Shown here piece by piece: positions 33,376 to 43,590 of a stretch of 64,000 nucleotides of DNA. The notes below the pieces were generated by a model. It saw only the letters and a program-made list of their open reading frames with translations. It did not search any database and was not told the DNA's origin. The first letter of the stretch is position 1. Each line of letters starts with the position of its first letter. The DNA lies in the NCBI GenBank assembly GCA_030248225.1, contig JASANE010019509.1, positions 31,545-95,544 of the forward strand. The letters are read 5' to 3'. A program made the translations under genes and the position numbers. Source of the DNA: Trileptium ribeirensis (lineage: Eukaryota; Nematoda; Enoplea; Enoplida; Thoracostomopsidae).

Positions 33376-34433
33376 GTATTGTAGTCTAGTAAAATCTTCT
33401 GCGTGCAAACTAAGTTATCCATGCTGTATTTTAAGACAAAATGCATATAGTTGTGTGTGTCTTGCGTTGCTTAGGATCGGTTCCACTAAAACATTAGTTA
33501 AAATTCAGAAATTTCCGTTTTGTTTACACGTATATTTATCGCATTAAAACATGGTTCTGCGCTTAACTCGCCACGACACTGCACACGCCGCTGGTCTAGC
33601 GTGTGCCTGTTTAGGTTGGTTGTTGCTTAGCGACAGTCGTATTCTCTTTGCAATTGTGTATCTTAATTCTGAAACATATTTCGTTACTGTGAAATGCTAG
33701 TCCTCCATTCCGGAGGTTCGATACTCGAAGATACCCGTTAGATAATCGGAAAAGGTTCGGTATTATTTCTCTCTGTGTGTACTTTTTTCGTCGCTACACG
33801 TGTGTGTAGCACGATAAAAATATCATCCATTGATAACCGCGCGTGGCAACTTAGCTAGTGCAAATTGCTGTTACTAAATTTACTTCTCGACTCCGGAAAG
33901 ATTATTTAGAGAAATCAAACCGGCAAATGTTTATTCCATAGTTGTTGCACTTTGGATTATTTTTGAAATTGTTTTTGGCAACAAATTTAGCGAATATGAG
34001 TGGTGATTACTGCATCACAACCTGCAATTCCCAGACCCGAAATTCAGGGGCGGCTCCCTCACAGTTGGGTGCCGGGCAGCGGTGGGAACATCGAAATCGG
34101 CGACAACGTCGACGCGAACGATTTCGGCGGCTAAGGGATCTTGATCGGAGTGTCAGATCTCACCGCCCCTGTGACAACGGAACAACGTGGTGGCGGCCAA
34201 CTGGGCCCTCGGTCAACTCACGCCGTTGGAACGATGAAGGTCGCAGATATGCGGCTTCTGATCATACGTGTCATATCGGGCCCTGTGGGCCCTCGCTCTG
34301 CTCATTTATGGGCGACAGGCGACAACAACAACAACAACCTGCAATTAATAGCAGTTATATATAGAAGGCGAAGTCGGTAATAATAGTAAAGATAAGAATT
34401 TATTTTGCAAACAGCTGTAATGTATAAGGTGAA
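33376..34433. other. GC-rich island next to the satellite; possible LINE remnant
   Basis: From about 33560, and strongly from 34010 to 34375, the base composition is far richer in G+C than its surroundings. A + frame at 33942-34364 (140 codons) starts near MSGDYCITTCNSQTRNSGAA and becomes arginine-rich (HRNRRQRRRERFRRLRDLDR). It ends over a (CAA)n run at 34322-34337, then GAAGGCGAAGTCGGTAATAATAG at 34364-34386. A short tandem tail after an island of this kind is typical of the end of a non-LTR element, but I cannot name it. The satellite begins about 50 bp later. Confidence 0.4.
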
Positions 34434-34730
34434 TTAGTTAACTAGTAATTAATTAGCTAAAAGTAATTAATAGTTAACTAGTAATTAATTAGCTAAAAGT
34501 AATTAATAGTTAACTAGTAATTAATAGTTAACTAGTAATTAATTAGCTAAAAGTAATTAACAGTTAACTAGTAATTAATAGTTAACTAGTAATTAATTAG
34601 CTAAAAGTAATTAATAGTTAACTAGTAATTAATAGTTAACTAGTAATTAATTAGCTAAAAGTAATTAATAGTTAACTAGTAATTAATAGTTAACTAGTAA
34701 TTAATAGTTAACTAGTAATTAATTAGCTAA

Positions 34731-35060
34731 AAGTAAGTAATAGTTAACTAGTAATTAATTAGCTAAAAGTAATTAATAGTTAACAACTAGTAATTAATAA
34801 TTAACTAGTAATTAATTAGCTAAAAGTAATTAATAGTTAACTAGTAATTAATAGTTAACTAGTAATTAATAGTTAACTAGTAATTAATTAGCTAAAAGTA
34901 AGTAATAGTTAACTAGTAATTAATTAGCTAAAAGTAATTAATAGTTAACAACAAGTAATTAATAGTTAACTAGTAATTAATAGTTAACTAGTAATTAATT
35001 AGATAAAAGTAATTAACAGTTAACTAGTAATTAATAGTTAACTAGTAATTAATTAGCTAA
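34731..35060 (+). repeat. Higher-order repeat of nine monomers (165 bp)
   Basis: The variant AAAAGTAAGTAAT (B with AAGTAAG) occurs at 34731 and 34896, 165 bp apart, equal to nine 18-bp units plus a 3-bp insertion. Both are followed by A, B and an A unit carrying the extra AAC (GTTAACAAC). After that the second copy diverges. Confidence 0.7.
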
Positions 35061-35527
35061 AAGTAATTAATAGTTAACTAGTAATTAATAGTTAACTAGT
35101 AATTAATTAGCTAAAAGTAATTAATAGTTAACTAGTAATTAATAGTTAACTAGTAATTAATTAGCTAAAAGTAATTAATAGTTAACTAGTAATTAATTAG
35201 CTAAAAGTAATTAATAGTTAACAACTAGTAATTGATAGTTAACTATTAATTACTAGTTAACTAGTAATTAATTAGCTAAAAGTAATTAATAGTTAACTAG
35301 TAATTAATAGTTAACTATCAATTACTAGTTGTTAACTATTAATTACTTTAGCTAATTAATTACTAGTTAACTATTAATTACTTTTTAGCTAATTAATTAC
35401 TATTAAGTTAATATTATAGTTAACTATAAGTTACAAGTTCAACTGAGTAATTGATAGTTGACTAGTAATTAATAGTTAACTAGTAATTAATTAGCTAAAA
35501 GTAATTAATCGTTAACTAGTAATTAAT

Positions 35528-35640
35528 AGTGACTCTGGCCGTTCACCAAATTTAGTGACTAATGTAACTGGTGATGATTGGCTGGAAGTGACTCTGGCCG
35601 TTCACCAAAAATAGTAATTGATCGTTGACTCTGGCCGATT
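35528..35640. repeat. Non-satellite island inside the array
   Basis: GTGACTCTGGCCGTTCACCAAA occurs twice (around 35528 and 35588) and in part a third time (35627, GACTCTGGCCG), between normal A units. Its GC content is unlike that of the array. Confidence 0.7.
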
Positions 35641-36589
35641 AATAGTTAACTAGTAATTAATAGTTAACTAGTAATTAATAGTTAACTAGTAATTAATAGT
35701 TAACTAGTAATTAATAGTTAACTAGTAATTAATAGTTAACTAGTAATTAATAGTTAACTAGTAATTAATAGTTAACTAGTAATTAATAGTTAGCAAGTAA
35801 TTAATTAGCTAAAAGTAATTAATAGTTAACTAGTAATTAATAGTTAACTAGTAATTAATAGTTAACTAGTAATTAATAGTTAACTAGTAATTAATAGTTA
35901 ACTAGTAATTAATTAGCTAAAAGTAATTAATAGTTAACTAGTAATTAATAGTTAACTAGTAATTAATAGTTAACTAGTAATTAATAGTTAACTAGTAATT
36001 AATAGTTAACTAGTAATTAATAGTTAACTAGTTATTAATTAGCTAAAAGTAATTAATAGTTAACTAGTAATTAATAGTTAACTAGTAATTAATAGTTAAC
36101 TAGTAATTAATTAGCTAAAAGTAATTAATAGTTAACTAGTAATTAATAGTTAACTAGTAATTAATAGTTAACTAGTAATTAATTAGCTAAAAGTAATTAA
36201 TAGTTAACTAGTAATTAATAGTTAACTAGTAATTAATAGTTAACTAGTAATTAATAGTTAACTAGTAATTAATAGTTAACTAGTAATTAATAGTTAACTA
36301 GTAATTAATAGTTAACTAGTAATTTAATAGTTAACTAGTTAATTAATTAGCTAAATGTAATTAATAGTTATTACTTTAGTAAAAAAAAAATTAATAGTTA
36401 ACAAGTAATTAATAGTTAACTAGTAATTAATATTTAACTAGTAATTAATTAGCTAAAAGTAATTAACAGTTAACTAGTAATTAATAGTTAACTAGTAATT
36501 AATAGTTAACTAGTAATTAATAGTTAACTAGTAATTAATAGTTAACTAGTAATTACTAGTTAAGTATTAATTACTAGTTAACTATTAAG

Positions 36590-37000
36590 TACTAGTTAAC
36601 TAATATTTAATTTTTAAAGACTTTTAAAGACGTTTTCTAAAAAAAAAAAAGTTAACTATTTTTTACTTTTTTTCTAACCAATTTCTATTTTTTTTAAGAT
36701 TATAGTTAACTATTAATTATTAGTTCAACTCTTAATTTACTAGTTAAATAGTAATTATTTTTTAGCTAATTATAATTTACTCTAATGTTCTGCCAATCTT
36801 ACTCCCAAGTTAACCATTAATTTATTTGTTAGACTATAATTTACTCTAATGTAACAATCTATATTTAAAGCTAATGTTCTGCCAATTTACTCTAATTTTA
36901 CGTAGTAAACTATTTAATTTACTCTAATGTTCTGCTAATTTACTCTAATGTTCTGCCAAATATATTTACTCTAATTTACTCTAATGTTCTGCTAATTAGC
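36590..37000. repeat. Degenerate island with AATGTTCTGC words
   Basis: This has no regular A/B units. It contains poly-A/T and repeated TTTACTCTAATGTTCTGCCAA words (at least five copies of CTAATGTTCTGC between 36780 and 36990). The same TGTTCTGCCAATT word recurs at 37790-37830. Confidence 0.65.
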
Positions 37001-37564
37001 TAAAAGTAATTAACAGTTAACTAGTAATTAATAGTTAACTAGTAATTAATAGTTAACTAGTAATTAATAGTTAACTAGTAATTAATAGTTAACTAGTAAT
37101 TAATAGTTAACTAGTACTTTATAGTTAACTAGTAATTAATACTTAACTAGTAATTAATAGTTAACTAGTAATTAACTAGCTAAAAGTAATTAATAGTTAA
37201 CTAGTAATTAATAGTTAACTAGTAATTAATAGTTAGCAAGTAATTAATTAGCTAAAAGTAATTAATAGTCAACTAGTAATTAATAGTTAACTAGTAATTA
37301 ATAGTTAACTAGTTATTAATTAGCTAAAAGTAATTAATAGTTAACTAGTAATTAATAGTTAACTAGTAATTAATTAGCTAAAAGTAATTAATAGTTAACT
37401 AGTAATTAATAGTTAACTAGTAATTAGTAGTTAACTAGTAATTAATTAGCTAAAAGTAATTAATAGTGAACTAGTTAACTATTAATTACTTTTAGCGAAT
37501 TAATTACTAGTTAACTATTAATTACTAGTTAACTATTAATTACTTTTAGCTAATTAATTACTAG

Positions 37565-37860
37565 TTAAACTGGTGATAAATAGTTAACTAGTAATTGATG
37601 GTTGACTGATCTGATCATTAGCTAAAAGTAATTGATGGTAAACTAGCAATTGATGGTTAACTGGTGATCCATTAACTGGTGATCATTAGCTGAAATTAAT
37701 TGATACGTTAACAGGATCATCTAATGGTAAACTGGTGATTAATAGTTAACTGGTGATCATTAGCTGGAAAAAGTGATTGATGTTCTGCCAATTGATAGCT
37801 AATGTTCTGCTAATGTTCTGCCAATTGATGCTAATGGTAATTGATGCGTTAACTAATGAA
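37565..37860. repeat. Satellite segment with systematic A-to-G changes
   Basis: Units are recognisable but altered: CTGGTGAT for CTAGTAAT (several times), ATTGATGGTTAACT for ATTAATAGTTAACT, and AGCTGGAAAAAGTGATTGAT for AGCTAAAAGTAATTAAT. Small indels accompany the changes. Confidence 0.6.
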
Positions 37861-39470
37861 TTAATTAGCTAAAAGTAATTAATAGTTAACTAGTAATTAA
37901 TAGTTAACTAGTAATTAATAGTTAACTAGTAATTAATAGTTAACTAGTAATTAATTAGCTAAAAGTAATTAATAGTTAACTAGTAATTAATAGTTAACAA
38001 GTAATTAATAGTTAACTAGTAATTAATATTTAACTAGTAATTAATTAGCTAAAAGTAATTAACAGTTAACTAGTAATTAATAGTTAACTATTAATTGATA
38101 GTTAACTAGTAATTAAATAGCTAAAAGTAATTAATAGTTAACTAGTAATTAATAGTTAACTAGTAATTAATAGTTAACTAGTAATTAATTAGCTAAAAGT
38201 GATTAATAGTTAACTAGTAATTAATAGTTAACTAGTTTAATAGCAACTACAATTAATTGATAATGTTAACTAGTAATTAGCTAAAAGTAATTGATGGTTA
38301 ACTAGTAATTAATAGTTAACAAGTAATTAATAGTTAACTAGTAATTAATATTTAACTAGTAATTAATTAGCTAAAAGTAATTAACAGTTAACTAATTGAG
38401 ATTGATGAGTTAACTAGTGATCTTTTGTTGACTATTTAATTCTGCTCGTTGATATTGATCCTTTTGGTAATTTGATTCTCGTTAACTGTGTACTGAGTTG
38501 ACTGTGTTGATGCGCTTTAGCTAATAAATTTCTAGTTAACTTTTAAATTACTAGTTAACTATTAATTACTAGTTAACTATTAATTACTTTTAGCTATTTA
38601 ATTACTAGTTAACTATCAATTAATAGTTAACTAGTAATTAATAGTTAACTAGTAATTAATTAGCTAAAAGTAATTAATAGTTAACTAGCAATTAATAGTT
38701 AACTAATTAATAGTTAATTAATTACTAGTTAACTATTAATTACTAGTTAAATATTAATTAATAGTTAACTATTAATTACTTTTAGCTAATTAATTACTAG
38801 TTAACTAGTAATTAATAGTTAACTAGTATAATTAGTAGTTAACTAGTAATTAATTAGCTAAAAGTAATTAATAGTTAACTAGTTAACTATTAATTACTAG
38901 TTAACTATTAATTACTAGTTAACTATTAATTACTTTTAGCTAATTAATTACTAGTTAACTATTAATTACTAGTTAACTATTAATTACTAGTTAACTATTA
39001 ATTACTAGTTAACTATTAATTACTTTTAGCTAATTAATTACTAGTTAACTATTAATTACTAGTTAACTATTAATTACTTTTAGCTAATTAATTACTAGTT
39101 AACTATTAATTAATAGTTAACTAGTAATTAATAGTTAACTAGTAATTAATAGTTAACTAGTAATTAATTAGCTAAAAGTAATTAATAGTTAACTAGCAAT
39201 TAATAGTTAACTAGTAATTAATAGTTAACTAGTAATTAATTAGCTAAAAGTAATTGATAGTTAACTAGTAATTAATAGTTAACTAGTAATTAATTAGCTA
39301 AAAGTAATTAATAGTTAACTAGTAATTAATAGTTAACTAGTAATTAATAGTTAACTAGTAATTAATAGTTAACTATTAATTACTAGTTAACTAGTAATTA
39401 ATAGTTAACTAGTAATTAATAGTTAACTAGTAATTAATAGTTAACTAGAAATTAAGTAGCTAAAAAGTAA

Positions 39471-40483
39471 ACATTGTTCGACAACTAAGGAAAGCAAGCT
39501 ATTTGCAGCATTGTCTCTCAGTGTAGTAATGCCTTCATTATTTTGGAAAGTTTTCTATTGCCATAATTTAACATATCTAATGAGTATCGGTTAATAAAAA
39601 ACATAAAAAAACTCACTTGTTCCCCTGGCTCAACTAAAACGTGCTCATGTAACGGCTATGCCGGAAATGCAACTATTTCAATCACTAATTGACAAAAGGC
39701 GTAAAGTATTGTATCGCCACCAATCAGAAGAGATTACATTTAATAGGTCCAGTTTAAAGCGAATATATTTTATCCATCCGTCTATTCGCCAATTTACTTC
39801 TCGAAGAACTCGGCTAATCGAGAAGGTTTTATGAATATTTTACCATTACTTCTGACAACTGTATCCTAATTTATGTTTAATTAAAAAAATTTTTGCCTAC
39901 ATTTCCGTGCACATATTGAATATATTTCAAACATTGCTTAGTTACACAATACAAATACATCCATTGTTCCTACAACGGTTTTACGCAGCGTCCGTAATTA
40001 GAATCATCACATGTTAAGGGTATAAAATTTGTAATCTCTCGAATAACAGAAATTATGGAATTGACAAATTGTTTGAGCTGTTGATCAGGTTTTACTTAGT
40101 TGATTATCGAGTGAGTCTTCATGCTCTCGAGCCATTAATATACCTAGTTGTCCTGATAACAAATATCATTGCAAATTGGAACCAATAATTTTCAGCAAGT
40201 ATTAAAAATTTAGTTATTATCCTACCAACTAGTTTAGTTGATTACGTTTAGTCTAAGTAAATAGTTATTTTATGATTTTTAGCTGTTTGGGATAAACTGT
40301 AAAATCTACGCCAAAATAACCGGGTTTTTCAAAGCATAAATTGCAAATGAACTATACCCACGTTAACAAATGTTGAATTCGATGACGGGAACCATACTTT
40401 TCATAATGAGTTAATGTTAGGATGTACATCGGATAATTCCAATGGTGACTAATCATATAAATATACGGATGTTTAATAAAATA
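39471..40483. other. No recognisable feature
   Basis: AT-rich sequence between the satellite and the mariner-like element. I see no gene, repeat or RNA. Confidence 0.4.
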
Positions 40484-40599
40484 TAGTGTGCCCCATAAGC
40501 AACGCATCCACTTCAAACTGTTGCTGAGACATAATACACTTACAGTCGTCGTACTTTCAGGAGTTATGACAGAACATATAAATATCTACATATACGTAA

Positions 40600-40935
40600 C
40601 AAAATGTCTGTTACTCAACTTAATTTGTGCTGATCGAATAGCTGCAGTGAAGCTGTGTTTAGTTAACGAAAACAACCGAGAAGTTGTGCCACACGAGATT
40701 CGTCTTCAGAGCCATTCTATCATATAACCATTGCTTCAATTAATAAAAGGTTTAATCTAACAGGTTCCGTAGCTGACTTGCCCCGAACAGGGAGACCACA
40801 GACGGCATCTGGTGATGCTGTGATAGCTGACATTTCCTATAATTTTGACAATAGTCCTGCAAAGTCAATTCGCCGTTGTGCTCTTGAAACAGGCATCAGA
40901 AATCTACTGTTTTCCGAATTGTTAAAGTCTGGGTC
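40600..40935 (+). pseudogene. Transposase N-terminal DNA-binding region (broken)
   Basis: Frames read RIAAVKLCLVNENNREVVPHE, then INKRFNLTGSVADLPRTGRP and SIRRCALETGI. The F..TGSV.DLPR.GRP linker is the well-known link between the two helix-turn-helix motifs in the insect/invertebrate mariner group with DUF4817-like N-termini. This domain would bind the TIRs. Stops near 40725 and 40945 split it from the catalytic part. Confidence 0.8.
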
Positions 40936-40952
40936 TAAAGCCTATTAGACCG

Positions 40953-41690
40953 ATGTTAATTCATGCTCTGGATGAGTATGATTATGATAGCAGGTTTGAA
41001 TTTTGTGAAAAATGGTTACAGCGTCTCCGCGATGTTCCGGACTTAGCTGACGAACTCATTTGGCTGGACGAAAGCAATTTTAAACTGAACAGCCACGTTA
41101 ACAGGCATAATTGTGTTTATTGGCATGCAGAAAACATTCATAACACTTTCAAACAAAGTATGAATGCCCCTGATCTGACATTATTGGGTCGGCTTGTGGT
41201 TTTTGGTTTTTTGGGGCGTGCTTTTTCGGTAGCACAGTGAAAGCAGACAACTATCTAATGATGCTGCGAAAATAATTTTATCATAATATTCAGCAGTTAC
41301 CAAACGTTTATAAGCTTAACTTTATGCAGGATGGCGCGCAGGCTCATTTTGCGATGGCTGCGCGCGGTTGGTTGGACGAATCTTTTACTTACCGTTGACT
41401 GAAGCGCCGAGGTCCTGTCGATTGGACGAATCTTTTACTTACCGTTGACTGAAGCGCCGAGGTCTGTCGAATGGCCCACTCGTTGTCCTGATCTAAATCC
41501 TCTGACTTTTTCCTGTGTTGAGTATTGAAAGAGACGCTATGCAAACGCAAACCACTGTTGTGCTTGAAAGAGGCTATATCGGAGGACTTCTCCCTTCTGA
41601 AGCCTGACATGGTTGGAAACGTCCGTCTCAGTATGTCTTTTCGACAGGAAGAATGCATTGATCTTGGCGACGCCCAGATTCGCACTTAGG
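40953..41690 (+). pseudogene. Transposase catalytic domain, DDE_3 type (broken)
   Basis: The open frame 40953-41240 carries FCEKWLQRL and LIWLDESNFKLNSHVNRHNC. D39 of this frame is the first catalytic Asp, and the VNRHNCVYW block is family-typical. After frameshifts, FMQDGAQAHF (second Asp, around 41325-41350) and CPDLNPLTF (third acid, around 41484-41510) follow. The enzyme would cut and rejoin element ends at TA sites. Spacing between the second and third acids is enlarged by the duplication at 41372-41470. The protein ends near 41688. Confidence 0.85.
41372..41470. repeat. 50-bp tandem duplication inside the transposase
   Basis: TTGGACGAATCTTTTACTTACC...CTGTCGA occurs at 41372-41421 and again at 41422-41470. 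The second copy lacks one C (GGTCTG for GGTCCTG), so one unit is 50 bp and the other 49. Confidence 0.95.
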
Positions 41691-41819
41691 GTAAGTGTTA
41701 TTCATCAAAAACCTAAGTTATATATGAGAGTTTGTGGATACCAAAACGCTTTTACGTATGTTTATTATTTGGCGTGCTGGGTCCCTTTACTACTTTGGCG
41801 CTGCATATGGGACATTCTG

Positions 41820-43129
41820 TATATACTTGTACATTATTTCCAGGGTTTCTTAGGTAAAATACAATATATGTCGTAGAGTTGAAAATAGAATATAGTAAAG
41901 CTGTTTACATCAGCATAAAAATTTCTATTTGGCCCAGTGAATGGTTTCAGTGCAAATTAATTTGTAGATTGAAATTTTAATCAAAAATTTAGACTAGATG
42001 TTTCGCTTGGACCGCTTGGTCAAAAACTAAAGTTCTTCATTATATAAATGGTCAGAAAGCAGCGTATATAACAAAATTCATACAAAGTAATGCAATACAA
42101 GTGCTCCATAATGTGAACATCCAAAGGAGATGTGCTAAAATGAAATCGTTGAATATATGAAGCGATTTTCTTTATTGAATACGGATGAACCTTCTTTATT
42201 GAAAATTGAATATACGAGTATTTTCATTGCTGTACAGTACATTGGACAAGGACTATGAAAGCATAAGTCAAATTGAACTAGACAATGGAAATGCAAATTA
42301 CAGAAGTTTCTTGTTGAAATAATATAATTTTTACAGTTTTTAGATTGAAGCTATATATGTACCGTGAAACTGTAATGAACCTAATGATATTTGTAAGCCG
42401 TGATGTTGAGATACGCAGAAAAAATACAATTAAAAAAACGGTTGACCTTTTACGAAGCTATACATGACAATTTCAAAATTTCAAAGATTTTGGTTCAAAC
42501 TATCACTTTTAGTTGGTTATACCTCCAAAGTAAGTAATGTGAAAATACTGTTGATGGTAGCTGCATGTCATGTAATATGCCTAGTGCTAATATCGAGTCA
42601 CATCGATCCATAGATCACCATGTTAGAGGCGAAAAGATCAACGATTGAGCTGAGTTTGGCCAAAAATATCAATTTTGATCCTGATAATCTTCCGCATAAT
42701 ATTACGGGAGCGATATTTGTAGCATATGTATACCACTTAAGGAAATGCTTTATATGAACATTTCATTAAGTTCTTTGCAAATATTATTAGGTTTTGAATG
42801 ATCGCATCCAAATTTGGCTTGGTTTAGATGAGGCTAAGAGGGATATTCAAGAGTGACTAGTCAATATACGGAGTTGCAGACAAGCATGATAACATTATAT
42901 ATCTTATAAACGCGACACATAAAATATTTAGTCCAGTATATCAATCCTTTTCTTAACTATAGCTGTTGCAATAAAGTGTTTTTATTTTACAGGTAATCGT
43001 TACCAATTTTTTTAATTCAATGGTTAATTGAAACATTTTTCATTTAATATGTTTTCAGATGCAGTACTGATGGACGACGTAGCTATGGCTCGACGGGCAT
43101 AATGTTCTGTTCCGTGCAAAATCTAGTAC
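41820..43129. other. No recognisable feature
   Basis: AT-rich, no open frame of note, and no repeat boundary that I could define. Confidence 0.4.
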
Positions 43130-43590
43130 TGATGGCTGCTTCCGTTCTAAAGTTTGCTTACAATTCTCAGTTTTCCTTCATTTTTGCTAAAACATAATCA
43201 AAATAATTTGCTTCTACGTGTGACTTTAACTTTCACAATGACAGCTTCCAAGATTTTAAAAGCAATACTGAGCAACGATATGCTTCTATACTTTTCGCAC
43301 ATAGTTCGGTCGCCTTCCTTAAAGATAGGTATTATAATTGCCGTGTTCCAAAAAGCTGGAATTTTATTGTCTTTTCATATACACATAAAAAGCTGATGTA
43401 AAGCTTTAACAATGGGTTGCCTTCCGGCTTTGACAACATAATAAATCGACCATTTGAAAAATTTTGTAGCCTTTCCAGCATTTGGGCTACATTTGAGCTG
43501 GATAGGCCATATTTCTTGCAAAATCTGCTTCTGCTTTACGGCTGCTTCAGTTCTGAAATTTGCGTTCAATTCTCTTAATTTTTCTTCAAT
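43130..43590 (-). pseudogene. RTE/R-like LINE reverse transcriptase fragment
   Basis: The - strand gives FNANFRTEAAVKQKQ (43510-43570), a gap, then IPAFWNTAIIIPIFKEGDRT and CEKYRSISLLSIAFKILEAV (43390-43230). W..AIIIPIFKKGDR..C.NYR.ISLL is the first RT block of RTE/R-type LINEs and is clearly different from the KKGDPNDPxNYRPISLTS form of the CR1-like elements here. A second, diverged copy of the FRTEAAVK segment occurs at 43130-43200. Stops interrupt the frame. Confidence 0.78.

Larger units (their letters stand above)
34434..39470. repeat. 5-kb satellite of 18-bp monomers, two monomer types, both orientations
   Basis: Almost the whole interval is built of two 18-bp words: A = AGTTAACTAGTAATTAAT and B = TAGCTAAAAGTAATTAAT, sharing the last 10 bases. 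A units come in runs of one to about nine, separated by single B units. In several blocks (35318-35405, 37485-37568, 38545-38610, 38705-38790, 38884-39105) the array reads in reverse complement, ATTAATTACTAGTTAACT and ATTAATTACTTTTAGCTA. AGTTAACT is a perfect palindrome, and most orientation changes fall on it. Every unit carries TAATTA. Confidence 0.97.
40484..41819 (+). mobile_element. mariner/Tc1-superfamily transposon, decayed
   Basis: The 1336-bp element has imperfect TIRs (TAGTGTGCCCCATAAGC left; CAGAATGTCCCATATGC right, reversed) and TA dinucleotides on both sides (40482-40483, 41820-41821), the mark of this superfamily. Inside, broken + frames give an N-terminal helix-turn-helix region and a DDE_3-type catalytic domain in the correct order. 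The size is typical of a full-length mariner copy. Many stops and frameshifts, plus a 50-bp duplication at 41372-41470, make it non-functional. Confidence 0.87.

Noticed and set aside
33705..33750. tRNA gene with GGAGGTTCGATACTC
   Set aside because: It resembles a B box only, with no T-stem pairing, no A box and no acceptor stem.
33942..34364. Arginine-rich 140-codon ORF as a host gene
   Set aside because: Three frames are open together over a GC-rich block ending in a simple CAA run and TAA-rich tail. This looks like a mobile-element end rather than a gene, and no domain is recognisable.
34434..39470. CRISPR-like array
   Set aside because: The repeats are contiguous 18-bp monomers without unique spacers, in a eukaryotic context full of retrotransposons.
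41389..41685. - strand 98-codon ORF over the mariner element
   Set aside because: It is an antisense shadow of the transposase; the + strand frames carry the family motifs.
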